From NCBI GenBank assembly GCA_027596945.1, contig JADGJH010000589.1, positions 1-16,453 on the forward strand: a stretch of 16,453 bases of DNA. The letters are read 5' to 3'. Both the position numbers and the translations under genes were made by a program. Below the pieces are notes generated by a model, which was given only the letters and a program-made list of their open reading frames with translations, made no database searches and was not told the origin of the DNA. Source of the stretch: Physocladia obscura (taxonomy: Eukaryota > Chytridiomycota > Chytridiomycetes > Chytridiales > Chytriomycetaceae). Below, piece after piece: positions 1 through 9,248 of this stretch; within the stretch, counting starts at the first letter, position 1; each line of letters opens with the position of its first letter.

Positions 1-3000
1 TGCAGAAAATAAATGTTTGACTTGCATATGAAGATGCACAAGAACAATAAAAAAATGACTGAAAATAAACAGAAATTCAAGTTGGATTGCGAGCCATTTC
101 TTTTTCTGTGTTTTATTGATTGGCAATTTCACATGTAGTAGCAATTAAGTTACCAGAACACTCCAACATCATTGGTAACTCAGTAACTCATTTCTTTTTG
201 GAAAATTTTGCCTTGTCCATGTGAGTGAATCTGTAATTTTTTTTACATTCACTTTTATTAATTCAATCCTACAACCTGGAAGTGTCAAAAAATTAATATT
301 GTTCAATTTGTCTTCCATTTGGTTAAAACCTTTTTCTACACCTGCATTTGCCACTGATCTGATCTTAAATGCATCAAAAATCCCAAATCAAGAACATTTA
401 AATCTAGGCTGTTTGGTAGCTGATTCATAAAATTAATGCTAAATCTGTCTTTCAAACATGCTAACAATTTTTTTCAACCCAATTTTAGTAATATAGCTTC
501 CTGTTTGGGAAGAGAGTGGAATGTAGATGGCAGCAGTGTTGTTTTTAACTTCAGGTTGATCAGCAAGTCCTCCACTGTCAGAAACTTCCCAGACTTTAAA
601 TCAGTATAGTTCATCTTGGCAAAATATGGGTGTGACTATTTTGGAGGTCGCTGAACTTACGCAAAAGCCTACAGCAAAAAACTAAGCACTCCATATCCTT
701 TTTCATTAAAGAGCAACAAAGCATCAATATAATAAAGATGTAATAGAAAAGAAGCACTCATTGCAATTTCATAAGATTTACTTTGGTTTTGGCAAATTGC
801 AACATTTTTTTGAAACTTGCAGTGCTGTTTGTATCCTGCAAACGAAATGCCATTTTTCAAAGCATCTTAAATTTATCAAATCAACCTCAAAAGACAAAAA
901 AATAAAATAAAATAAAATCAAAATATGAAATCAATAAGAACAGACAAACACTACATAAACAAAATATAAACAAATATTTTCAAAGGTAATTATTGAATTA
1001 AGTCAACGTATTTTGAACAAACTCAACTATCATTTGAGAGTCTCACAAATTCTATTCCTAGACCAGATTGCTGTATGAAAAGTAACATGCTCCTAACTAG
1101 AAATGGCATAAAATAAAATACCCCATTCAAGACAAATTCAGATGGATTGAACTTCTGGAAGAAGCCCTGATGAAAAAGCAGAGTAATGGTTAAACAAGTT
1201 TGGCAAAGTAGCAAATATTCCAACCAAACCCATATACCACCAACAACCACATTGAGATAGAAATTACAGAACTTAGAATAGGGAGTATCATAGAATGGCA
1301 GGCTAAATGAAAGAATGAATTGGACATATCAATGCCATAGAGGTGCTAGATGGCAGAATAATATCTGACACAACTCACTTCAGGCACCTGAAAATCAAAA
1401 ATGTAAAACATTGCTCAAATAGAGATTTTGAGCACATTCACTACTGGATAGATGTCTTGAAGACAGAAAATACAGAATTTGTAATACAATGCAATAGATG
1501 CCAAGATGGACATTACCAAATAAATTAAGATAGCCTCTGCATTCACATTATGATATTATATAAAAAAGGACCAAATGCAGTTTGCCTTTGACACTGGAGA
1601 TGGAGAAAATTTTGTGTACAGACAGCAACCTGAAAAAATGAGAATCAAACAGATAAAGTAAAAGAGTCAAATAAAACATAGTGTAAAGAAGAATATATGA
1701 AATTCTCAGGCAAATTGATAAAGGAAAAGGGATAACAGTTGTACAGTCTGAAGAAAATAACCTACAGAAAACAACACAAACATAAAAAAAAGTATCAAAC
1801 AATAAAGCCATTATTATCAGGCTTTAACCCTCTGCACAACAAGGCAGAGGGCACAACAAAAGAAATGAGAGAAAATAGTAGAAGATGCACAGAAAACTTT
1901 TTTATTTTTTTATATTTTTATTTTGGTTTTTTATTGTAGGTATTCCCCTGTATGTCTGCTGCTTGTGTTTTATTAATGTCTTCAAAAAATAAATTCTATA
2001 ACTAAAAAACTCACCTTGGGTTTAAAAATTACTGTCTTGGTGCCTGACAACTTAATGCATCATTCCACACATTAATTATAATTCATTACAAGAATAAAAG
2101 AGAAACAAAATTAAAAAATTAAATATAAAAAAGCAAAAACAAAAATTCCCAGGACACAGAGCTAAAAAATCTTAACTTAGGTCCCTCATTAGAGTGGGTC
2201 ACTTGGCAGGGTAGATAGTCAAAAAACCTTGAAAAATGATCTGAGACTTGCAGCCATTCCAAAGTTGAGCCCCAGAACCAGAGTGGAGCTACCTGAGCTT
2301 CTGCAGTTATCACAGTGGAGCAGTCACAGAGGCAAAAAATTTGCACATCAGTATAGATATGTTGGTTCTGGTAAAATCTTTGTTATTTCTCACAGTAATA
2401 GTGATAAAGAACACAAGCTACCCAGAAAAAAACCAAATATATGGGTATGACTCATGCATAACCAAAGATGGCACACATTCAAGCCTTGTTGGGGGTGTAA
2501 TAATGACATAGAGACAAAATAAAGAAATCATAAGTTTCAAAACAATTGCATGGACCTCTTCAACAAATGCAGAGAGAGTTGCTGCCCAAGTATATAATAA
2601 ATGAATACAATAAGATACAAACTTCAGAAAAGCCAGAGTACAAGCAAAAAGGTAATTAAGTACATGATTCAACCATCACACAAATACATCACAGAATTAC
2701 AGGGGAAAATCAACTTTTGATTAAGATTCACTGCCCTACAATATCCACATCTTGGCAGACATCAGGGAAACACTAATATAACTTCAAACACTATGTCCAA
2801 AAAATGCACAAAACACTGTCAGCACAAGCTACCATTGCAAAAAATAAGCAAACATTCTATCAGGATGGAAACTGGAGACAATGTACCTGAAACCAATAAG
2901 CACCTATGGAAGTGCAAAACCTCCACCTTTCCAGACACTTCTAACATGCCATTACTCTCTGGTTCCTTGGCAGAATCTGCAACCACCAAAACTGCATCAA

Positions 3001-3240
3001 GAGAATGAGTTCAAAAATACACGAATTTTTAAATCTTCTTGGCAAGAAAACTAATGAATGGCACAGAAAGAAAAGGAAAAGAAGAAAAAGAAAGCAGGAA
3101 AAGGGGGTGAGAACAAACAGAAAAGACTGTTTCAAATGACACACTACAAAACAAAGGAAGCAAAAAGATTGACATAGTTGAAGTAGACAGCATAGAGAAA
3201 TTCAGAATGAGAAAACAGACAGTTGGGTCTGAAAGCAACA
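1..3240. other. CpG-depleted AT-rich intergenic tract
   Basis: No intact gene is recognisable here. By hand count the tract holds only about seven or eight CG dinucleotides, and none between 1009 and 3021, while the genes from 3517 onward use CG freely. TG and CA are common. Short open frames exist on both strands but none has a recognised domain; the more protein-like ones are on the plus strand (about 1343-1528, 2229-2450 and 2793-3260). Known biology: CpG loss with TG/CA gain is the footprint of cytosine methylation and deamination. Inference: a methylated, decaying repeat or transposon region. Confidence 0.6.
895..918. repeat. AAAAT pentanucleotide microsatellite
   Basis: A short run of AAAAT units in the CpG-poor tract, preceded by a poly-A stretch. 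Simple-sequence repeat with no evident function. Confidence 0.85.
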
Positions 3241-3260
3241 ATCGCCATATGATGCTTCAA
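2793..3260 (+). pseudogene. Decayed lysine-rich ORF remnants
   Basis: Two plus-strand frames look protein-like but are interrupted. One runs from 2793 with stops at 3006 and 3027, then resumes with a Lys/Glu/Arg-rich stretch and a hydrophilic tail that reads DIVEVDSIEKFRM and ends near 3260. A neighbouring frame reads a Cys/His pair followed by a basic cluster at about 2960-3110. The TGA inside the basic stretch (near 3108) could be a methylated CGA turned TGA. No family recognised; it could also be chance. This is the most coding-like part of the CpG-poor tract. Confidence 0.2.
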
Positions 3261-3516
3261 TAAAGCAATTTGAGCTTTCTTGAAGTTTACCCCAAAGTTT
3301 TTGCACACACAAATCACAGTTACATGTGTTTGAATTCTTTCATTTTACAACAATTCAACTTCAAACAGCTCTACCATGTAAATAAACGAAATTCGTTGGG
3401 AGGAAGCAAATCTGGCAAACCATCCTTGTGCGGTATGGCAGATAACACTTTTAAGTTAGAACACTGTTAATATCACTCATTTGTTGTCCAATAATTATTG
3501 CAAAAAAATAAAACCG
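3241..3516. other. 5' flank of the RabGGTase beta gene
   Basis: CpG frequency returns to normal from about 3390, just upstream of the gene. A 66-codon plus-strand frame (3270-3470) has no recognisable features. The segment probably holds the promoter and 5' UTR, but no TATA box or other element stands out. Confidence 0.4.
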
Positions 3517-4751
3517 ATGTCAGTTCCATTGGCTGTTTCGAAACACGTCGAATACATCAAAAATCTCAATAATGTACGAGGAGCTGATCATTGAGCGCGA
3601 CGCTAACAATATACAAAAAAGAAAACTGATCAATTCGAATATTGGGTTGGCGAACACCTGCGTTTGAATGGAGTGTATTGGGGTCTCACCGCATTACACC
3701 TTCTGAAAACCCCTGACGCATTGAACAAAGCGGAGTTAATTGAATACGTTCTTTCATGTCAGCATAAGGATGGTGCGTTTTTTTGTTTGTGTTTCTTTTT
3801 TAAAACGATTCTTTTCTAAAAAACGTGCAGGAGCATTCGGCGGCCATATTGGACATGACCGGCATCTAATATATACTCTCAGTGCTATTCAAGTATTGGC
3901 TACAGTTGATGCTTTGAACCAGATCGATCCAGAGCAAATCGCGACGTGTAAGTTTGATATATTGTCTCGCAAAATAAACAAATAGCATATGATCTTTGGC
4001 GCGTTTAGACATCAAATCACTTCAACAACCAGACGGATCCTTTTCTGGTGATGAATATAATGAAATCGATACACGTTTTTCGTATATGGCAATTAACTGC
4101 TTGTCGCTCCTCAACAAACTTGAACCAAAGTACATTGATTTGGAAAAGGCGGCCGAATTTATTCATTCCTGCAAGAATTTCGACGGTGGCTATGGATCTG
4201 TTCCTGGTGCAGAAAGTCATTCTGGCCAGATATTTTGTTGCGTTGCTGCGTTGGCCATTCTAGTTGTGTTTTCTATTTTTCGGCATTTCGCTTTACTGAC
4301 TTATTCCAATAACAGAGGCGGCTTGATTTAGTGGAAATTGACCGTTTGTCCTGGTGGCTTGCCGAAAGACAGCTTAAAAATGGTGGTTTAAACGGTCGTC
4401 CAGAAAAATTGGAAGATGTTTGCTATTCGTGGTGGGTTTTATCTGGTTTGGCAATTATGAATAGGATTCACTGGATAAATCGCGATAAGCTTGTAAATTT
4501 TATTCTCAACTCGCAAGACATCGACGGAGGCGGTATTGCAGATCGTCCTGGAGATGTATCTGACGTTTTTCATACCGTGTTTGGTGTTGCTGGTTTGTGT
4601 TAGTTTTTCAATTTTTTTTTGTTGTATATTAATAATAATAAATTCAGGATTATCGTTGCTGGGTTATCCGGATTTGGAACCGGTTGATCCCAGATATTGT
4701 ATGCCTGTGAGTGTTATCAGGCGTTTGGGAATTCCAGACCTGGAAAGATAG
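3517..4751 (+). CDS. RABGGTB: Rab geranylgeranyltransferase (GGTase-II) beta subunit, six exons
   Basis: Catalytic subunit of the enzyme that adds geranylgeranyl groups to C-terminal cysteines of Rab GTPases, working in the cytosol with the alpha subunit and Rab escort protein. Exons 3517-3573, 3622-3772, 3831-3947, 4009-4262, 4316-4592 and 4648-4751 join in frame to 319 residues; from memory human is 331. Introns are 48 to 61 bp, all GT-AG, the first with a CTAAC branch motif. The ATG at 3517 gives an N-terminus aligning with the human H-x-x-Y-I segment. The prenyltransferase alpha-alpha repeats show as NFDGG, NGRPEKL and DRPGD motifs. Zinc ligands Asp227 and Cys229 (DVCYSWW) and His279 (FHT) are present, each 11 residues below the rat positions as I recall them, so the active site looks intact. 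GHD and DTRFS motifs are typical of this subunit rather than of the farnesyltransferase or GGTase-I beta subunits. The 3' end faces Prp40. Intact and probably functional. Confidence 0.95.
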
Positions 4752-4752
4752 C

Positions 4753-4758
4753 AATAAA
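4753..4758 (+). terminator. Poly(A) signal of the RabGGTase beta gene
   Basis: AATAAA one base after the TAG at 4749-4751. Cleavage 10-30 bp downstream would put the mRNA end inside the 3' region of the opposing Prp40 gene. Confidence 0.6.
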
Positions 4759-4764
4759 GACCAA

Positions 4765-4770
4765 TTTATT
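4765..4770 (-). terminator. Poly(A) signal of the Prp40 gene
   Basis: TTTATT on the plus strand reads AATAAA on the minus strand, 86 bp past the Prp40 stop codon at 4856-4858 and 6 bp from the opposing signal. Confidence 0.55.
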
Positions 4771-4855
4771 TTTTTCTCCTGAATCTGGCATGACTTTAGA
4801 AGTCTTGGAGTTCATCTTAATCTTTTTTCTTATCACAAACTTTCACTTTTTCAGC

Positions 4856-7547
4856 CTACAATTCGCCTTCTTCCCTTTCTGACACAACACTGGATCTCCT
4901 TATCCCACCGTTGGATTCTTCTCTCTTGTCATCACGATCGCGACCATCTTCTGGCCTTCTCTTTTTTCTCTTATCTGGCTCGTCCCTATTCCTAACTTCT
5001 CGTTCTCTGTCACGTTCAATACGGTCACGATCACGCTCACGCTCCTTGTCGCGCCCAGATGTGGCAGAAATCTTTCTTTTTCTACTCAACGACTTATCCT
5101 CATCATCATCATCGGAGCTATCCGAATAAACTTCTAGTTCTTTCTCCTGCTCGAAAATATGTTTAAGAATAATTCAGTTTACATCTTTTTTTTTTCTTTT
5201 TATCTCACCTTGAGGCGTTTCAACACTTTCTCGAACACAAAAATACGTTGCTCTTCATCCAAGTCCAAATATTCATCTGTTCCTTTAACCAGTGGAACAG
5301 TGGTTTCCCAGGTTGCATTACTTGTAAGGCGTGGTGATAGATGCCGAAGCAGATACTTGAATGAATCCATTCGCTTTTTCGTTTTCCGTTCTTTACGCCG
5401 TTCATCCTCTTTACTTCTTGCAGCCGCTTTCGAAATTAACTTAAAGTACAGTTAATTATTTAGAAATGGAAAAAGGAGAAGATCGTCAAACCTCTTGGTA
5501 AATTTGCTTCAAAGTATTTTTATCAAACTTCGTATTGCTGCGACTTTTATCAATGAATTCGCGCTCAAATTCAGAATACGGTGTATGAACCTCAATCACA
5601 ATTCCAGCATTCTAAGAACATAGAAAATACAAATAAAGTATTGAACAAAGGTGTTTTAGAAAAATGAATACGGTAATAAAAACCAGCAATATCACTCACC
5701 CTGACAGCATCTAAGGCTTCTTTACGAACAGCCAAATACAAATCTTCAAGACCCACAAGCACATCCCAAAAAAGTTCAATGGGTGTTGATCCCGGCTGAC
5801 CAAGAATCTTGTCAAAAGCAAGCTCATTCGCCAGATATGGATACACCTCTTTCCATTTCGACTGAATATGAATAACTCCTTGTTTAACAAGTTTGTCAAG
5901 CAATGCTTTAAATTCGTCACGATTCTGACGTTCGACTCGCCGCTCGTGGTTCCTCATAACATCAATCTCTTCAAACAAAACAGCTTCCAATTGTTTCATG
6001 TGGTCTTCGAATGCGACAAGAATGTCGATGGGTTCCATTGAATGAAGGGGATTAATACTATTAGGTGAAGGTGGCAGGAAATCTGGGTGTGTTGCCCACA
6101 GATTTTGTGCTTCATTCCATGTCGTCAATGCTGTGATTGTGGGTGTCGTTTTGAGAATGTGTTTGAAGCGCTCCACGTTTTCTTTTCTCAATGTTCGTTT
6201 TTCTTCCTATGTGCACTATTCAATGAGAAAAAAAAAACACACGAAAAATATACAAAACAAAACAAAACGAACTGCATCTTTTCTTCGAAATTCAGTCATA
6301 AATTCGTCGAATAGAGCAACTCGACGTTCGTCTTCGATTGATTGAAAACCGGGGTCTTCAGCGAAAATCTCGCACATTTTCTTATATTTCAGCATCACGT
6401 TTAAATCTGGACCCAAAGATCCCAATAAGCCAATAAATGTATCGCGTTCGTAATTTAATTTCTCCTCTTGGGCTTCCTGAATTCGAACACGAGAGAAAGA
6501 AAAAAAATAAGCCACGAAAATTACAAATTTTAGTATCAAATCAAACCTTGATTTTCTTTTTTTTCTCTACTACAAATTCTTGAAACGCCTGTTTTCTTTC
6601 TGCCAGCGTTTTCAAGGATCTATACATTGGCTTGTTGATGACTTGTCTCATTGTTTGCTCCCACGTCCAATCAAGGCCGATTTCCTTTTTTATATTTTTT
6701 TTAAAGGTCTTATAAAGAAGTGCCTTGTACATACCGCCTGCTCTAACATCTCTTTAAATGCGGCTTCGGCTTCTTCTTTAGTTTCGAAATTCATTGAAAC
6801 GACAGCAGCTTGAGGATGAGAAATGTTTGCAACAACGGGAACAGCGGGAATTATTGTGATTGTAGAATCAGTAGGAGTGGCAGAAGGGGCAAGAGGAATA
6901 TCGAAAGTGTCGATAATTGCCTGATATTCGGCTGGAACTTTCCAGACAGTTTCCTTGGTGACTGAACATTGGGAATTTAAAATTTGAATTAATTTTGAAC
7001 TTTAAGAGAGACCTGAATTGCTGTAATATTTTCGGCCGTCCTCAGTTTTGTATTCTTTCCATGGACACGCCGATAACGCACGCTATGAGCTTTAAGTTAG
7101 CACCTGTTTTGTTTTCTCGAATTTCTCACCTCGACTGGGGTTTTAAGTTCGTCAGGTTTCTCCCATGTACTTTGTTGAGTAACTTTGTTGAAGTAATAGA
7201 CCTTTCCGTCTGTCTTCGTGTGAGCGATCCAGTCCGACTCTTTTTTCTGAGCCTGTTGATTGTGTTTGTACAGTTACAGTGTCCGCTAAATAGCAAACGC
7301 GAAAAAGCGCAGCGATGTCGAAGAAACAGATGGAAGCATACCTGGTTGTTCGGATACAAGACCTGGTTGTGGCTGTGATGTGGACCGTGCCCATGCTGCA
7401 AGATTGGTCTGGGCGGCATTCCTGGCATTGCGGGAATTCCGGGAATAATCGGCAATGCGCCTGGAATCGGGGGCCATTGCTGCGTCCGATTACTACGCGA
7501 TTAGTATCCAGATAATAATTGTGTTCGTTTGAATTGCTCACATTCAT
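4856..7547 (-). CDS. PRPF40: Pre-mRNA-processing factor 40 (two WW plus FF domains), eleven exons
   Basis: U1 snRNP-associated splicing factor that bridges the 5' splice site and branch-site proteins; nuclear. Minus-strand exons by plus coordinates: 7542-7547, 7342-7479, 7130-7252, 7013-7082, 6735-6961, 6547-6684, 6273-6476, 5700-6206, 5492-5611, 5209-5439, 4856-5146. They total 2055 nt, 684 residues, with every phase matching. A Pro/Gly/Met-rich N-terminus (about 1-30) precedes WW1 (Trp56, Trp78, Pro81) and WW2 (Trp97, Trp119, Pro122). FF-type modules follow at about 175-232, 235-300, 307-375, 390-455 and 534-588; a weaker one lies around 475-515. LGQPGST and CPWKEYK match human PRPF40A as I recall it. 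The tail has an acidic run ([11 protein letters not shown]) and a mixed-charge Arg-Asp/Arg-Glu region ending EEGEL. Introns are 46-89 bp. The first exon codes only for Met-Asn, so the start is the least certain part. The acceptor at 5147 could move by one codon. Confidence 0.93.
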
Positions 7548-7623
7548 CACTGTTTTCTTTATTTTTTGCTTGCAAAATAATTCGGATCCAATGAAGTTAA
7601 TGTTGACAACTTTTTTTATTAGA

Positions 7624-7729
7624 CCCCCATTGATACGCCCACTCCCTCTTCTCAGTGGAGTTTCTCTAATAAAATTTTGAATTTCAAAGATGTTCCCTTC
7701 GGGTAGTGACAAATCAACTCAACTTTGAA
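7624..7729 (-). repeat. Left arm of 106-bp inverted repeat
   Basis: Read on the minus strand it matches 8425-8530 on the plus strand over 106 bases without gaps; I count about 19 mismatches. It starts TTCAAAGTTGAG and ends ATGGGGG at the outer edge, which lies 76 bp upstream of the Prp40 ATG. No target-site duplication is visible outside the arms. Confidence 0.85.
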
Positions 7730-8158
7730 CAAAACATAGAACAACTCACTATCTGTCTCAAAGTATTCATTTCCATTCATTAATTGTTTTATTTTATCTA
7801 ATAACGAATGTTTTATTTCAATCACAGACAGCTTTTCGAAATCAGGGTCTTTACTTTCATTCAACTCTGACTGTAATTGTTTGACAGTCTCTTCCAACTC
7901 TATTATTCGTTCCTTCATGGATTGATTAATGTTGGCTCTCGTTGGATTGACCATTTTCATCCATTTGTCAGGCACTTCTATCACCATGGCTTGATTTGAA
8001 CCAAAATAAGGTACACCCACTTTAGAAAGAGTAGTATTAATTTTACGTTCTTGTACTTCATAGTGATGTTCATTACGTGGGTCTTTATAGATTGTTCCAA
8101 TAGGGAGGGTCTTTAAGAATCGATTTCTCACAGTTGTGGATGGAATTGTAACAGTCAT
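7652..8158 (-). CDS. Hypothetical protein with a coiled coil, between inverted-repeat arms
   Basis: A 168-codon minus-strand frame starting at ATG 8158-8156. I do not recognise the family. The N-terminal half is mixed alpha/beta in character (TIPSTTVRNRF, GTIYKDPRNEHHYEV, MVIEVPDKW). Residues about 85-110 form a predicted coiled coil (MKERIIELEETVKQLQSEL). Unspliced, it ends in the left repeat arm at 7652. Alternatively a 32-bp GT-AG intron (7718-7749) would switch to the frame giving DLSLPEG and FIRETPLRRGSGR, which is the frame whose peptide is also kept in the right arm. That intron is shorter than any other here, and the switched frame has no stop before the Prp40 exons, so I favour neither model. 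It may be the coding content of a small mobile unit or an orphan gene. Confidence 0.45.
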   Translation of the reverse strand: MTVTIPSTTVRNRFLKTLPIGTIYKDPRNEHHYEVQERKINTTLSKVGVPYFGSNQAMVIEVPDKWMKMVNPTRANINQSMKERIIELEETVKQLQSELNESKDPDFEKLSVIEIKHSLLDKIKQLMNGNEYFETDSELFYVLFKVELICHYPKGTSLKFKILLEKLH

Positions 8159-8243
8159 AGTTTTAATAATAGGAAAGAAAATAAATAAAAATAATTATCA
8201 ACGAATTTCAAATAAACAGTTGTTGGTCTGTTTCAATCAAACA

Positions 8244-8260
8244 CACCCATCATTTGGGTG
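8244..8260. other. Short hairpin CACCCA/TGGGTG
   Basis: Six-base perfect stem with a five-base loop, about 85 bp upstream of the hypothetical ORF start and inside the inverted-repeat unit. Could be a promoter element of that ORF or chance. Confidence 0.3.
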
Positions 8261-8322
8261 AAAACTCTCACTAACATAAACACAATACCTCCCTCTGTAT
8301 TTCAGTGAGAATAAAACCCTTA

Positions 8323-8340
8323 TTCAAAGTTGAGTTGATT
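8323..8340 (+). repeat. Third copy of the TTCAAAGTTGAGTTGATT motif
   Basis: This 18-mer matches exactly the inner end of the left arm (minus strand) and, with one mismatch, the inner end of the right arm 102 bp downstream. After it the sequence diverges, so only the inner tip of the arm is repeated. Confidence 0.7.
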
Positions 8341-8424
8341 CATCACAACAATGAGTTTTCTAAGTGAGCACTTAAATCAATTACACTCTTCATCACTATA
8401 TTCAAGTGAACACTCCTCACTTTC

Positions 8425-8530
8425 TTCAAAGTTGAGATGATTTGTCCCTTGCCGAAGTGAAGGAGTCATCAATTAAAAATTTTATTAGAGAAACTCCACA
8501 GAGAAGAGGGAGCGGGCGTGTGCATGGGGG
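8425..8530 (+). repeat. Right arm of 106-bp inverted repeat
   Basis: Plus-strand copy of the left arm. In the frame starting at 8442 it encodes FIRETPQRRGSGR followed by Val-His-Gly-Gly, against FIRETPLRRGSGR plus Ile-Asn-Gly-Gly in the other arm. Several differences fall at third positions of this frame and there are no indels, which hints at past selection on the peptide. The right copy has no upstream coding part, so it is a truncated inverted duplicate or a terminal inverted repeat. Confidence 0.8.
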
Positions 8531-8822
8531 GGGTTTTGAAATCTTCTGGTTCCTTTTTTATTCGTATTTTGCCATCAAATACCGATTTCTTCTTTATCTA
8601 GTCACACACAGGGTGTTTAATCCCATGTAATATAATCCCATTCCTAATTTTTTTTTTTTTTTTGATTTTTTACTTATTCAAAAGATAGAAAAGATTTCAT
8701 GCTCAACAATTTTGCATTTTAAAAAGTTGTTCACAAGAGATTGAATTATATATGAGAACAAACAATAAAAAATTTAATCTAAGTGAAAGGAAAGGAAAAA
8801 ATTTGAGAAAAAAATAGCGTAA
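8531..8822. other. AT-rich spacer with T16 tract
   Basis: No gene seen. It contains a run of 16 T at 8648-8663 and A-rich sequence after 8755. A 39-bp intron-like segment begins at its right edge (GTAAGT at 8819, CAG ending at 8857). Confidence 0.6.
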
Positions 8823-9230
8823 GTGGGAATTTGTTCTAAGTTTGTTTCCGCTTGCAGTTTTGTACCATTGCATAAGTGGCAATTAGTACTTCTGCAGGTA
8901 TTATTGGTATTGCGTTGTTCCTATTCGGCCACTCTCTTTCTCGTTCTTGTTCTTCGCGCCAACAAACTGCCGTTTCAAGACGTAACTATTTCTTCGGAAT
9001 GCCAATCGCAGATTTTGATATTTTTCGCTTTATTTTCTTCTTCCCTTCTTCGCTGCTGCCCACACGATTTCTGCGATACTCTAAGTTGCTGCTGCTATTT
9101 TTCTTGGTGGCAACACCTGGTATTCGTTTGGGCCGGTCCCGTATTCCCGGTCTTGCATTATGGCAAATAAACGACAAACAAATCAGAAATTATTCATTCA
9201 TACAAGTTTTTTTTCTACCAGACTTGTACA
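8823..9230. other. Overlapping ambiguous open frames, CpG-normal
   Basis: Two plus-strand frames (8823-9170 and 8876-9328) and one minus-strand frame (8986-9177) overlap here. The frame at 8876 is hydrophobic and aromatic-rich, with stretches such as GIIGIALFLFG and LLLLFFLVATPGI that would suit membrane segments. The minus frame is Lys/Arg-rich. None matches a family I know. Normal CpG content and good codon variety suggest a real or recently dead gene, but strand and frame cannot be settled from sequence alone. Confidence 0.3.
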
Positions 9231-9242
9231 ATCATTTTTTGC

Positions 9243-9248
9243 TTTATT
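9243..9248 (-). terminator. Poly(A) signal of the ACR3 pseudogene
   Basis: AATAAA on the minus strand, its first base shared with the last base of the TGA stop at 9250-9248. Confidence 0.45.

Noticed and set aside
1023..1250. 75-codon hydrophobic minus-strand frame, and other short frames in 1-3240
   Set aside because: No homology seen. A/T-rich sequence gives many Phe/Leu-rich frames by chance.
4911..5129. Ser/Arg-rich plus-strand frame resembling an SR protein
   Set aside because: It is the complement of the Arg-Asp/Arg-Glu tail of Prp40, which joins in phase with ten other exons.
6995..7378. 127-codon plus-strand frame
   Set aside because: Antisense to the Prp40 WW exons; no domain.
7152..7712. 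186-codon minus-strand frame running from the repeat arm through the Prp40 5' exons
   Set aside because: It crosses Prp40 exons in the wrong frame and ignores their splice sites. Only its first part (the arm peptide) is of interest.
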